Source: Rhodopseudomonas telluris (GTDB lineage Bacteria > Pseudomonadota > Alphaproteobacteria > Rhizobiales > Xanthobacteraceae). Taken from it: a stretch of DNA of 64,000 nucleotides. The notes under the pieces are model-generated. The model saw only the letters and a list, made by a program, of their open reading frames with translations. It made no database searches and had not been told where the DNA came from. The translations under genes were made by a program, and so were the position numbers. The stretch covers positions 806,001 to 870,000 of the forward strand of contig NZ_JBHLWM010000008.1 of NCBI RefSeq assembly GCF_042432815.1. Reading direction: 5' to 3'. Positions 16,729 to 25,678 of the stretch are shown piece after piece (the first letter of the stretch is position 1; every line of letters begins with the position of its first letter).

Positions 16729-18468
16729 ATGGCTGAACACGATCGCCTGGTCGGCGGACAATTGCTGGCAAAGACACTGAAAGCCGCCGGTGTAAGCCAG
16801 GCGTTTGCGTTGCACGGCGGACATCTCGAAGCGCTACTGAAAGGCTGCATCGAGGAAGAAATCGCATTGATCGATTTCCGTCACGAATCGTCGGCCGGCC
16901 ATGCCGCCGATGCGTATGCGCGTGCGACCGGAAAGCTGGGGGTGTGCATCGTCACGGCCGGGCCAGGCTTCACCAACGCGCTCTCGGCGATGACAAATGC
17001 GCAGCTCGATGGCTCACCGGTGCTGTTCATCGTCGGCGCCCCGCCGCTGCGCGAGGTCGAAACCAACCCGCTCCAGGGCGGGATCGATCAGGTTGCGATG
17101 GCCCGGCCGGCGGTGAAATGGGCGTTCTCGATCCCCAGCACAGAACGCATCGCCGATCTGACCGCGATGGCCATCCGCAAGGCGATGACGTTGCCGCGGG
17201 GCGCTGTGCTGCTCGAAGTGCCGATCGACGTGCTGCACATGAGCGTCGCTGCTGAGCGCGCCACTCCTCCAGCCGGCGCCAGCGTCAATCCGCGCCCCGC
17301 GCCCGCGCCGGACGAAATCGCGCGCATGGCGGCACTCCTACGGGCGGCAAAGCGCCCTGTGCTCATCGCAGGCAATGGCTCAGCTAATCGCGAGACTGCA
17401 GCCGCGCTGTGGGCGCTGTGTGCCAGGGTGCCACTGCCGGTCTTCACCAAGTCGTTGGCGGCTGGGATCCTGCCGCCGGACCACCCTTGCAACGGTGGCG
17501 CTGCGGGCAATCTGGCCTTGCTGCCGATGCTGGGAATCGATCAGCCAGATCTGGTCATCCTGTTAGGCGGCAAGCTCGGTCTACTTCTTGGCGGGCGTTC
17601 GGGCGCAATCGTGCCGCACCGTGCAACCTTGGTGCAGATCCATGGCGATGCGGCGGAGATTGGCCGAATCCGTGATGTCGATCTGGCAATCCTGGCGGAC
17701 TGCGCCGAGGCGGCGCGCGCGCTCGACGCCGCTTTGCAAGGCGACCGATTCCAGGAGATGGAGGCTTGGCGTACGCAGGCTGTTTCGGCGACCGGGGTTT
17801 TCGCAACCATGTTCCCCGAACTGGAGACCGCGCGAGGCATCCATCCGTACCACGCGGCCTGTGCGGTGGCTGAAGCGGCTGGGCCGGGTGCGACCTATGT
17901 GTTCGATGGCGGGGAAGCGGCGTCTTGGGGCGCTGCGGCAGCGGTCGTCGATCGACCGGGAGCGGTGCTCAGTCACGGTTATCTGGGCTGCCTGGGAATC
18001 GGGCCGGGTTTCGCGATCGGCGCGCAGCTCGCTTCGCCGGAACGCCGGGTGATCCACCTGACCGGCGATGGGGCGCTGGGATTCCACTTGCAGGAACTCG
18101 ACACGATGGTGCGCCATCGCTTGCCGATCGTCACCGTGGTTCTCAACAATGAAGTCTGGGGAATGTCGATCCACGGGCAGCAAATCATGTTCGGCAACAA
18201 CTATCATGTGATCTCGAAGCTTGGCGGAACGCATTTTGCCGACATCGCTGGCGCGTTCGGCTGCCATGCGGAGCGTGTGACCCGGTTTGCCGACCTCGCG
18301 CCAGCGCTGGAGCGGGCCTTCGGCAGTGGCGGCCCGGCGTTTATCGAGGTGATGACGGATGCCGACGTGGTCCATCCCGTTACGGTGGCGATGCTTGGCC
18401 AGGTTAAGGAAGGCAGCAAAGACGTGTTGATTCCCTATTACGAGAATATCCCGGCAGACATGAAATGA
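16729..18468 (+). CDS. Thiamine-diphosphate enzyme, benzaldehyde-lyase-like
   Basis: A 579-residue ThDP-dependent carboligase/lyase. The N-terminal domain has ALHGGHLEALL near residue 26, DFRHESSAGHAADAYAR carrying the cofactor-activating Glu near 48, VTAGPGFTNALS, and NPLQGGIDQVAM near 110. Recalled side by side, these match Pseudomonas benzaldehyde lyase more closely than acetolactate synthase. Both active-site histidines (H-G-x-H) and the glutamine are kept, but the alanine between the histidines is glycine. The ThDP/Mg motif is GDGALGFHLQELDTMV...NNEVWG near 460-490. The second of two tandem ATGs is chosen because GGAGG lies six bases before it. The stop overlaps the TetR start (ATGA). 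Likely reaction: making or breaking an alpha-hydroxyketone; substrate unknown. Confidence 0.82.
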   Translation: MAEHDRLVGGQLLAKTLKAAGVSQAFALHGGHLEALLKGCIEEEIALIDFRHESSAGHAADAYARATGKLGVCIVTAGPGFTNALSAMTNAQLDGSPVLFIVGAPPLREVETNPLQGGIDQVAMARPAVKWAFSIPSTERIADLTAMAIRKAMTLPRGAVLLEVPIDVLHMSVAAERATPPAGASVNPRPAPAPDEIARMAALLRAAKRPVLIAGNGSANRETAAALWALCARVPLPVFTKSLAAGILPPDHPCNGGAAGNLALLPMLGIDQPDLVILLGGKLGLLLGGRSGAIVPHRATLVQIHGDAAEIGRIRDVDLAILADCAEAARALDAALQGDRFQEMEAWRTQAVSATGVFATMFPELETARGIHPYHAACAVAEAAGPGATYVFDGGEAASWGAAAAVVDRPGAVLSHGYLGCLGIGPGFAIGAQLASPERRVIHLTGDGALGFHLQELDTMVRHRLPIVTVVLNNEVWGMSIHGQQIMFGNNYHVISKLGGTHFADIAGAFGCHAERVTRFADLAPALERAFGSGGPAFIEVMTDADVVHPVTVAMLGQVKEGSKDVLIPYYENIPADMK

Positions 18469-19139
18469 CGCTATCGGCGAGCACCCTCGAAACCCGGCGG
18501 CGCGTGCTGGTTGCTGCCGCGCACGCGCTGATCCGCGAATCCGGCGGCGCCGGGTTTTCGATGGTTCAACTCGCCAAGCGCGCGGGAGTCAGCCCCGCGA
18601 CGCCCTACAATCTGATCGGATCAAAGGCGGACTTGTTGCGGCTCGTCGTGCGCGACGAGTTCGCCGCGTTCGAGGCCCGCCTCGCGACCCGCGCTCCGGG
18701 ATCGCCGCTTGCCCGGCTTGAGGCGGCGATCGATCTGGTGGTGAAGCATTACTGCGCTGAACCCGCATTTTATCGGGGCCTCTACGCAGCGATGCAGGGC
18801 GAGCACGCCGCCGAACTACGCGGGATGATGGTCGCCGAGGGGCAGCAATTGTGGTGCGCGATGGTGCGTGGGGCCATCGATGCCGGCGAACTCGAGCGCG
18901 TCGTGAATGACGAGGCATTTACCGCGGTCCTGCTGCGCGCGATCGCTGCGACCACGGAGGGCTGGCTGGCGGAGAACTGGAGCATAAAGCAATTCGCGCA
19001 ACAGATGTATCTCGCCACCCGCCTGCTGCTGCTGGGAGTCGCCGGCATAAGGCTGCGCGATCGGATCATCGCCGAGCTTGCGCCATCGCATCAGCCCGCT
19101 AAGCCCAAGAAGCCGACGAAAAAGAGCTCGAAGTCGTAG
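18465..19139 (+). CDS. TetR-family transcriptional regulator
   Basis: A 224-residue regulator. The helix-turn-helix is FSMVQLAKRAGVSPATPYNLIGSKADLLRLV at residues 29-59, the standard TetR arrangement. A variable ligand domain follows, then a lysine-rich tail (KPKKPTKKSSKS). The gene starts inside the stop codon of the ThDP lyase, so regulator and enzyme are made together. It most likely controls the divergent lyase/SDR promoter through the TTATAG-N4-CTATAA palindrome and responds to the pathway substrate; both are inferred. Confidence 0.85.
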   Translation: MTLSASTLETRRRVLVAAAHALIRESGGAGFSMVQLAKRAGVSPATPYNLIGSKADLLRLVVRDEFAAFEARLATRAPGSPLARLEAAIDLVVKHYCAEPAFYRGLYAAMQGEHAAELRGMMVAEGQQLWCAMVRGAIDAGELERVVNDEAFTAVLLRAIAATTEGWLAENWSIKQFAQQMYLATRLLLLGVAGIRLRDRIIAELAPSHQPAKPKKPTKKSSKS

Positions 19140-19161
19140 CCGCCCTCGCGAGCACCCCTGT

Positions 19162-20262
19162 TCAGACCGGCGTGGTGGAGACTGCAATTTGGTCTGCTCG
19201 GCGATCCAGCGTGGCTCGACTCTCACGAGTCGCGGTCAGCCGCTCAGCCTGCAGCACCGCCAGCGTCAGCACCACCAACGCCATTGCCTGATGCGCCAGA
19301 GCGAGGTCGATCGGCGCGGCATACAGCACGGTGAAAATGCCGAGCGCGGCCTGAGCGGTCAGCGCCAGGAACAGCAGCACCGCCCCGCGAGCTGCGGCCC
19401 CTGCTCCCGTCCGCAGCGCGTCGATCATATGCAGCGCCGCCAGTGTCCACAACGCATAGGCCAGCATGCGGTGATCGAACTGCACGGTGAGGTGATTGTC
19501 GAACAGGTTCTTCCACCACGGCGTCTCGAACCACAGTCGCGCGGCATCCGGGATCAGCACGCCATCGATCGTGGGCCAGGTGTTATAGAGCCGGCCTGCG
19601 CGGAGGCCGGCGACCAGGGCGCCTGCATAAAGCTGCACGAATGTCAGTCCGAGCAGCGCCACCGCGGTCGCCTTGAGACGCGCCGGCGCGGCGGCGCGTC
19701 TCCGGCCCGACAGCCGGCGCAAAGTCCAGACGATCGCGGCGTAAATGATCAGCGCCAGCGACAGGTGGGTGGCGAGCCGCACTTGCGACACTTCGGTCCG
19801 CTGCGATAGCCCGGACGCCACCATCCACCAGCCGACCGCGCCCTGCAGCGCGCCGAGGGCAAAAATTCCCCACAACGCCCGCTTCCATTCCGGCCCGATC
19901 GCACCACGCCAAAGGAACCACAGGAAGGGCAGCAGATAGGCAATGCCGATGACACGGCCCAGCAGCCGGTGGCTCCACTCCCACCAGAAGATGGTTTTGA
20001 ACTCGCCGAGCGTCATGCCGGCGTTGAGCTCGCGATATTGCGGGATCTGCTTGTAGCCGTCGAACGCGGCGTGCCATTGCGCATCGGTGAGCGGCGGCAA
20101 CGTGCCGGTGATCGGCTTCCATTCGACGATCGACAGCCCGGACTCGGTGAGCCGCGTCGCGCCGCCGACGAGCACCATCACGGCGATCAGCGCGGCCACC
20201 AGAGTCAGCCAGATCCGGACGGCGCGAACACGGGACGGACGAGGTGCCGCTGCTGCGGTCAT
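19162..20262 (-). CDS. ctaA: Haem a synthase (CtaA/Cox15)
   Basis: Oxidises haem o to haem a in the inner membrane for aa3-type cytochrome oxidase. It is 366 aa with eight hydrophobic segments. Signature regions are GGATRLTESGLSIVEWKPITG near residue 35, FWWEWSHRLLGRVIG with a haem-ligand histidine, VRLATHLSLALI, VQFDHRMLAYALW and DLALAHQAMALVVL. These supply the four conserved histidines. The ATG at 20262 begins MTAAAAPRPSRVRAVRIW, just before the first helix; a longer frame to 20466 overlaps the neighbouring DUF2842 gene and is rejected. Confidence 0.95.
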   Translation of the reverse strand: MTAAAAPRPSRVRAVRIWLTLVAALIAVMVLVGGATRLTESGLSIVEWKPITGTLPPLTDAQWHAAFDGYKQIPQYRELNAGMTLGEFKTIFWWEWSHRLLGRVIGIAYLLPFLWFLWRGAIGPEWKRALWGIFALGALQGAVGWWMVASGLSQRTEVSQVRLATHLSLALIIYAAIVWTLRRLSGRRRAAAPARLKATAVALLGLTFVQLYAGALVAGLRAGRLYNTWPTIDGVLIPDAARLWFETPWWKNLFDNHLTVQFDHRMLAYALWTLAALHMIDALRTGAGAAARGAVLLFLALTAQAALGIFTVLYAAPIDLALAHQAMALVVLTLAVLQAERLTATRESRATLDRRADQIAVSTTPV

Positions 20263-20372
20263 AAAGCATACCTTGAACGGATTTTGGCGCTCCTTATAGT
20301 CCCGGACGCTTCGGCGCGCAAAGCGCCCGGAGGCCGCATCAAGCGCGTGTGACCTGGACGAAAACGACCGCC

Positions 20373-20582
20373 ATGAACATCCGAACCCGAAAACTGATCG
20401 GAACCATCGCGTTGCTGCTGATCGCGATCGTGTGGTCGCTGACCGCGATGGCGATCGCGCAGGCACCGGTGATCGCGGATTCGAAATGGCTGCAAGTGGT
20501 CTATTACGTGGTTGCGGGGCTGGGCTGGGTCCTGCCGGCGATGCCGGTCGTCACCTGGATGTCGCGGCCCGATCCTCAATAA
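20373..20582 (+). CDS. DUF2842 small membrane protein
   Basis: A 69-residue protein with two predicted membrane helices (KLIGTIALLLIAIVWSLTAM and VVYYVVAGLGWVLPAMPVV) and the terminal WMSRPDP. DUF2842 proteins are small alphaproteobacterial inner-membrane proteins of unknown function, often beside ctaA, as here (divergent, 110 bases apart). An assembly or stability role for the oxidase is conceivable but unproven. The ATG at 20373 is preferred over an in-frame start at 20349. Its last seven bases overlap the 3' end of the convergent deacetylase-like gene. Confidence 0.78.
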   Translation: MNIRTRKLIGTIALLLIAIVWSLTAMAIAQAPVIADSKWLQVVYYVVAGLGWVLPAMPVVTWMSRPDPQ

Positions 20583-21619
20583 CGCCGCCCGAGCCGCGCG
20601 GCGGCATCCGGCATCAAACCCGATAGCAGCACACGCAGCGCCCGTAATGAACAGCGCCGGCCGTCCCAGGCGATCCGCGGCAGCATCTGCGGCATCGGTG
20701 TCGTGCCGGGGCCGATGACGCCCGGAATTGCGCTGACGGCACTGACATAGCCGGCCTGTCCGACGATCCGCACGTCGCGAGCCGTGAAGCTGCCCGGCTC
20801 TCCATAAGGATACGCAAAATGCACGGCGTCGCGGCCGAGCGCGGCGCGCAGCACGGCACCGCCCATCGCGATCTCGCGTTGCGCGACCGCATCGCCGACA
20901 TTGGCAAGCCGCGGATAGTTCACCGTCGCGCTGCCAATCGTCGCCTTGGGATCGGACGCCAGCCGCGCCAGTTCTTCCCAGCTCATCACCGCTTCACGCG
21001 TCAGCCGAACGACATCGACGCCGTAGCGCGCGCACAGGTCATGAACCGCGGACGCGAGATCCTGCGGCGGCAAGGAACGCAGCCAGCTTCCGAGAAAACG
21101 GAACACCCGATACTTGTCGTCGACCGTCGCGGTGTCGAAATGGCGCTCGGCGTGATCGATCACCAGCCCGACGCGATCATGATCCGCGATCACCTGCTCG
21201 AGCGCCATCCACCAGGCTTCGCCCAGTCCGTCCGGAAACGCCGTCGGCAGATACACCGCAAACGGCGCGCTGTGCCGTGCCAGCACCGGATGACCGTAAG
21301 TGATCAGATCCCGCGAGCCGCCGTCGAAGGTCAGGCAGACGAACCGTCCCGGTCGCGGCTGGGCGAGACGCGTGAGGACCTCGTCCGGGGAAACAACGTC
21401 GCAATTCCAGCGGCGCAGCGCGCGCAGCAGCCGGTCGAGAAATTGCGGCGTGATCTCACGGCTGCGGAGCGGCTGGAACTTTGCCTTGCGGGTCGGCCGC
21501 ACCCGTTCGAACCGCAGGACGACACCGCAGCCTCGGCCGCCTGCCTGCGCGAGGCGTGCGAGCCCGCTGAAATAGGCGAGTTCGAGCCTTGTCGCCGCCC
21601 ACAAGCCATCTGCCGACAA
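20576..21619 (-). CDS. Polysaccharide deacetylase (NodB-type) homologue, probably inactive
   Basis: A 347-residue protein with the CE4/NodB fold. LTFDGGSRDLITYGHPVL near residue 95 corresponds to the usual T-F-D-D-G motif, and FAYPYGEPGSFTARD near 270 to the R/P-x-Y motif. The metal site is lost: the second Asp of T-F-D-D is Gly, and the H-x(3)-H motif is replaced in IGSATVNYPRL (Ala and Tyr in place of the two His). Deacetylation of N-acetyl sugars is therefore unlikely. The start is a TTG at 21619 with GGGGGA upstream; no in-frame ATG exists before the preceding stop. It is divergent from the CelD-like gene, at the edge of the exopolysaccharide locus. Confidence 0.82.
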   Translation of the reverse strand: MSADGLWAATRLELAYFSGLARLAQAGGRGCGVVLRFERVRPTRKAKFQPLRSREITPQFLDRLLRALRRWNCDVVSPDEVLTRLAQPRPGRFVCLTFDGGSRDLITYGHPVLARHSAPFAVYLPTAFPDGLGEAWWMALEQVIADHDRVGLVIDHAERHFDTATVDDKYRVFRFLGSWLRSLPPQDLASAVHDLCARYGVDVVRLTREAVMSWEELARLASDPKATIGSATVNYPRLANVGDAVAQREIAMGGAVLRAALGRDAVHFAYPYGEPGSFTARDVRIVGQAGYVSAVSAIPGVIGPGTTPMPQMLPRIAWDGRRCSLRALRVLLSGLMPDAAARLGRRY

Positions 21620-21749
21620 GGTTCGTCCCCCGGTCTCACGGCGCCCTCCTGCCCCGTTTCATCTCAGCCCATTACGGTTTGTTGATCTTTATTTGTAAAG
21701 GTCCGCGGGTTCTGAAAGCTACAAAGAATTAACTAAGGGAAGCTCGCCG

Positions 21750-22985
21750 ATGGCGACGACGGCCGTGCTGAGCAAAGGCCGATCCACGGACGAGGTCGCA
21801 ACGTCGGTGCTGCCCGGCCGCATCGCCTCTGTCGACGTCGTCCGCGACATGGCCTCAGCCGAGCCGATCTGGCGCGTGCTGGAGCAGCCGGAACACTTTT
21901 CGACGCCCTATCAGCGGTTCGATTTTCTCAACGCATGGCAACGCCATGTCGGCGCCGCCGAAGGGGTCGAACCTTTCATCGTGATTGCGAGCGATGCTGA
22001 ACGTCGGCCGCTGCTGCTGCTGCCGCTCGGCCTCGAGCGCCGAGCCGGCATCCGCATCGCCAGCTTTCTCGGCGGCAAGCATCCCACCTTCAACATGCCG
22101 CTATGGCACCGAGAGGTAGCAAAGACCGCCGACGCAAGCGAGATCGCGGTCCTGCTCGCAGGCCTGCGCGCGCAGTGCGGCGCCGACGTGCTGGCGCTGC
22201 GCCAGCAGCCCGTGTGCTGGCGTGATATCGCCAACCCGTTGGCGCTGCTGCCGCATCAGCCCTCGGTCAACGACTGTCCGGTGCTACGGCTCGACCCCGG
22301 TACGCCGCCGACCGAACGGATCAGCAACTCGTTCCGCCGTCGCCTCAAGTCCAAAGAAAAGAAGCTGCAGGCGCTTCCCGGCTATCGCTATGCGCACGCA
22401 ACGAGCGATGACGACATCGAGCGCCTGCTCGCCGCATTCTTCAAAATCAAGCCGATCCGCATGGCGGCGCAGAAGCTGCCCAACGTGTTCGCCGATCCGG
22501 GCGTCGAACAATTCGTCCAGCAGGCTTGCCTCACCCGGCTCGCAGCAGGCGGTCGCGCAATCGACATTCACGCGCTCCAGAGCGACGACGAGATGATCGC
22601 GATGTTCGCCGGCGTCGCGGATGGCGAACGCTACTCGATGATGTTCAACACCTACACGCTGTCGGATGCGGCGCGCTACAGCCCCGGCCTGATCCTGATG
22701 CGCTCGATCATCGATCACTATGCAGAGCAGGGCTATCGCCGGATCGACCTCGGCATCGGTTCGGACGACTACAAGAAGATGTTCTGCAAGGACTGGGAGC
22801 CGATCGTCGACAGCTACGTGCCACTGTCGCAGCGCGGCCGGATCGCGGCGCCTGCGCTGGCCGCGATCGCGCGCGCCAAGCGCATGGTCAAGCAGAGCCC
22901 TGCCCTGAAGCAGACGGCGCAGAAACTGCGCGGCGCCCTGCGGTTCGAGAGTGGCCGCTCGAGCGGCGAAGCCGCATCGAACTAA
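21750..22985 (+). CDS. GNAT-fold acyltransferase, CelD/BcsL-like, exopolysaccharide locus
   Basis: A 411-residue cytosolic protein with the Acetyltransf_6 (CelD) domain. Typical segments are FSTPYQRFDFLNAWQRHV near residue 50, LLLLPLGLERRAGIRIASFLGG, FRRRLKSKEKKLQALPGYRY near 190, and the C-terminal YRRIDLGIGSDDYKKMFCKDW, which is highly conserved in the family. Such proteins are thought to acylate exopolysaccharide sugars or lipid intermediates; the donor and acceptor are unknown. The gene begins 130 bases from the divergent deacetylase homologue and ends at a hairpin shared with the convergent Wzc-like gene. Confidence 0.8.
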   Translation: MATTAVLSKGRSTDEVATSVLPGRIASVDVVRDMASAEPIWRVLEQPEHFSTPYQRFDFLNAWQRHVGAAEGVEPFIVIASDAERRPLLLLPLGLERRAGIRIASFLGGKHPTFNMPLWHREVAKTADASEIAVLLAGLRAQCGADVLALRQQPVCWRDIANPLALLPHQPSVNDCPVLRLDPGTPPTERISNSFRRRLKSKEKKLQALPGYRYAHATSDDDIERLLAAFFKIKPIRMAAQKLPNVFADPGVEQFVQQACLTRLAAGGRAIDIHALQSDDEMIAMFAGVADGERYSMMFNTYTLSDAARYSPGLILMRSIIDHYAEQGYRRIDLGIGSDDYKKMFCKDWEPIVDSYVPLSQRGRIAAPALAAIARAKRMVKQSPALKQTAQKLRGALRFESGRSSGEAASN

Positions 22986-23008
22986 TCTCGCCTCTTGTAC
23001 ATAACACA

Positions 23009-23031
23009 ATGCCCGGCACGAGGCCGGGCAT
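23009..23031. terminator. Hairpin between convergent exopolysaccharide genes
   Basis: ATGCCCGGC-ACGAG-GCCGGGCAT, a perfect nine-base stem, sits midway between the 3' ends of the CelD-like gene (22985) and the Wzc-like gene (23068). There is no T-run on either side, so it may act as a factor-dependent bidirectional terminator or mRNA-end stabiliser. Confidence 0.5.
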
Positions 23032-23067
23032 CACGAGTTCAAGTCATTCGATCGGCGAGAGCCGACA

Positions 23068-25389
23068 TCACGCCGCGGCGGTGTGCTCGCCGGGCGATGT
23101 CGCATCGTCCGGCCGCGGAGCCGCGGCGACCATTGTGACTTCCGAGAAGCCGACCGCCTTGAGCTGTTCGGCCATCCGGACGCGTGCGTCCGTCGTCATG
23201 GTCGGCGCCGGCACGACCACGGCCTGCGCCTGGGCGGTCAGCAATTCGGCGGGAAGATCAGCCGCCGTGCCCGCATCGAGCAGCACGTGGTCATACACCC
23301 GCAGCAACGCGTTCAACGCCAGGACCAGTCGCGGCGATTGCAGGAGCGTACGATCGAAGCCTGGTCGACCGGCCGTCACCAAGTGCAATGCGCTGCTGCG
23401 GTCGCGCGTGATCACCTGGCCGAACGAAGCCTCTCCCTGCATCAACTCAGCGAGGCCCGGCGCTGCAGGATCGGCGGACGCCGACTGCAACATTGCCGAC
23501 GATTCCGACAGGTCGATCAGCACCACCTTGGCGCCCTGCGCGAGCCGCCGCGCGAGAGACAGGGCCGTTGCGGTGACGTTGTCGGTCAGCCCGGTGCCAA
23601 GCACAGTGATCTTGTGGGCCGCCCCGCCCGCACCGCGCAGCCGCTGCGCAAGTGTTTCAACGTCTGCGGTCGAAGCCTGGTGGTCGGCGGGACTCTCGTG
23701 CTGAGCGGCAACGGGTGCGGCCGCAGGCTGAGTTATTGGGGCTGATGGGGCAACCACTGCAGCCGACCTCGCCGGGACGAACTCCGGCTCAATGGCGGGA
23801 GCACGTTCCGCGAGGGTCCGCGGCTGTGTCATCCGCAGCAATTCGCCGGTTGCGATCGTGCCGGCGCTCACCACCAGCGTGGCGAGCGTCGCGATCAGCA
23901 CGATCGGCAGCTTCTTCGGATAGGCCGGCGTGTTCGACACGATGGCGCGGGAAATGATGCGGCCGTCGGCAGGGGCCTGATCGATAGTTTCGCGGGTGGT
24001 CGCTTCGCGATATTTCGCCAGATAGGTTTCCAGCAGATCGCGCTGAGCCTTGGCCTCCCGCTCGAGCGCGCGGAGCTGCACATCCTGGCCGTTGGTCGAC
24101 GATGCCTGCTTCTTCAACTGATCGAGGCTGGCGGTGAGACTATCGACCCGGTCGCTGGCGATCCGCGCGTCGTTCTCGAAGGAGCGCGACAGCTTCATCG
24201 CTTCGTCGCGCAACTGGCGATCGAGATCGGCAAGCTGGGCCTTCAATTCCTTGATCCGCGGATGGTTGTCGAGCAACGTCGACGACTGCTCGGCGAGCTG
24301 GGTGCGCAGCATCACGCGCTGCTCGGACAGCCGGCGGATCACATCGGAGTTCAGGACGTCCGAGGCCTCGATCGGTCGGCCGCCCTGGAGCATCTCCTTG
24401 ATCATCTTGGCTTTCGATTCGGCGTCGGACTTCAACGCGCGCGCGTTGCCGAGCTGGGTATTCAGCTCGCCGAGCTGCTGGTTCGACAGCGTGGTGTTGT
24501 TCGTGCCGACGAACAGGCTGGACTTCGATCGAAAATCCTCGGCCTTGGATTCGGCATCGGCGACCTTTTTACGCAGCGACTCGATCTCGCCGGATAGCCA
24601 TTGACCGGCCGAGCGGGCCTGCGTCTGCCGCGCATTTTGCTGCAGCACCAAGTAACCGTCGGCGATCGAATTGGCGACACGCGCGGCGAGTTCCGGATCG
24701 CGGGACTGGAATTCGACCACGATCACCCGCGACTTGTCCACCGCATAGGCGGTCAGCCGTTCGTAGTAAGCGTCAAGCACACGCTCTTCCGGTGTCATCG
24801 AGAACGGATCGCGTCCAATCCCGATCAGGGCCAGCAGCGTCTTCAGCGGATTGATCCCCTGCAGCACGGGGTCGAATTCCGGGCGCTCGGCGAGCTTGTT
24901 CTTCTTGATGACTTCCATCGCAAGTTCGCGCGACAGCAGCAGTTGCACCTGGCTGGTGACAGCTTCGGGATCCAGCGCATTGCGCTGCTCTTCCCGCTCG
25001 CCGTTGGGGCGCAGGAAGATGTTTTCGCGACCGTCGATCAGGATGCGGGCTTCTGACTTGTAGCGCGGCGTGATCAGGTTGACGACGGCGAGCGACAGCA
25101 CCAGCGCCAGCAGCGTGGGCGCGATAATCAGGTGCTTCTTGCGGGCGAGTGCACGCCCGATCAGCCGGAGATCGATGTCGCCATTCGTCGGAGCGGCGAT
25201 GGCCGCGGCTGGCTCCGGAGAACGCTTGATGATCGGCTCATGCGGAGTGGAGCGGCTGAACAGCGGTTCGCGGACGGCCGCCTTGATGCGTTCCGCCCTG
25301 GACCGCGGCGCTGTCACCGATGTGGCCACTAAAGCGTCGTCACGAACGGCCGACTTGTCTTTCGTTCGACGCCAGAACGCGAAACGCAT
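23068..25389 (-). CDS. Exopolysaccharide chain-length/transport protein (Wzc/GumC-like) with degenerate kinase domain
   Basis: A 773-residue polysaccharide co-polymerase. A Wzz domain begins about residue 75 (DIDLRLIGRALARKKHLIIA, first membrane helix near 90). A long coiled-coil region of about 220-460 follows, then a second helix near 500 (LPIVLIATLATLVVSAGTIA). The C-terminal 150 residues have the BY-kinase fold but lack its motifs. The expected Walker A reads LGTGLTDNVTATALSLAR with no GK(S/T), Walker A' is VVLIDLSES without the second Asp, and Walker B is HVLLDAGT. There is no C-terminal tyrosine cluster. Polymer-length control could persist without kinase activity. It is divergent from the glycosyltransferase. 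Confidence 0.85.
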   Translation of the reverse strand: MRFAFWRRTKDKSAVRDDALVATSVTAPRSRAERIKAAVREPLFSRSTPHEPIIKRSPEPAAAIAAPTNGDIDLRLIGRALARKKHLIIAPTLLALVLSLAVVNLITPRYKSEARILIDGRENIFLRPNGEREEQRNALDPEAVTSQVQLLLSRELAMEVIKKNKLAERPEFDPVLQGINPLKTLLALIGIGRDPFSMTPEERVLDAYYERLTAYAVDKSRVIVVEFQSRDPELAARVANSIADGYLVLQQNARQTQARSAGQWLSGEIESLRKKVADAESKAEDFRSKSSLFVGTNNTTLSNQQLGELNTQLGNARALKSDAESKAKMIKEMLQGGRPIEASDVLNSDVIRRLSEQRVMLRTQLAEQSSTLLDNHPRIKELKAQLADLDRQLRDEAMKLSRSFENDARIASDRVDSLTASLDQLKKQASSTNGQDVQLRALEREAKAQRDLLETYLAKYREATTRETIDQAPADGRIISRAIVSNTPAYPKKLPIVLIATLATLVVSAGTIATGELLRMTQPRTLAERAPAIEPEFVPARSAAVVAPSAPITQPAAAPVAAQHESPADHQASTADVETLAQRLRGAGGAAHKITVLGTGLTDNVTATALSLARRLAQGAKVVLIDLSESSAMLQSASADPAAPGLAELMQGEASFGQVITRDRSSALHLVTAGRPGFDRTLLQSPRLVLALNALLRVYDHVLLDAGTAADLPAELLTAQAQAVVVPAPTMTTDARVRMAEQLKAVGFSEVTMVAAAPRPDDATSPGEHTAAA

Positions 25390-25678
25390 TGCACACTCCT
25401 ACTTGACGCGACTGACTCGACCATCGGCCTCGTGATGCTGCGATTACATTCGATTAAGGTTGCCGGGCGGTTAAAATCCCACTCCCGGAGCGCAGAAAAC
25501 GAGTAGCGCGACACTCTGCAATCATGAATTGTTAACTACGAAAGCCCTTAATATGAATCGAGTTTTTCTCTTCGGATCAGCGTCGTGATGCGTCATTTCC
25601 CTTCCGGCCCTCTCCGCCCAGCCGGCGCCCGTCGCGTGCGCTGGACGGCGGTCGCGCGACGCGAAGTCCGCGTCTTGC

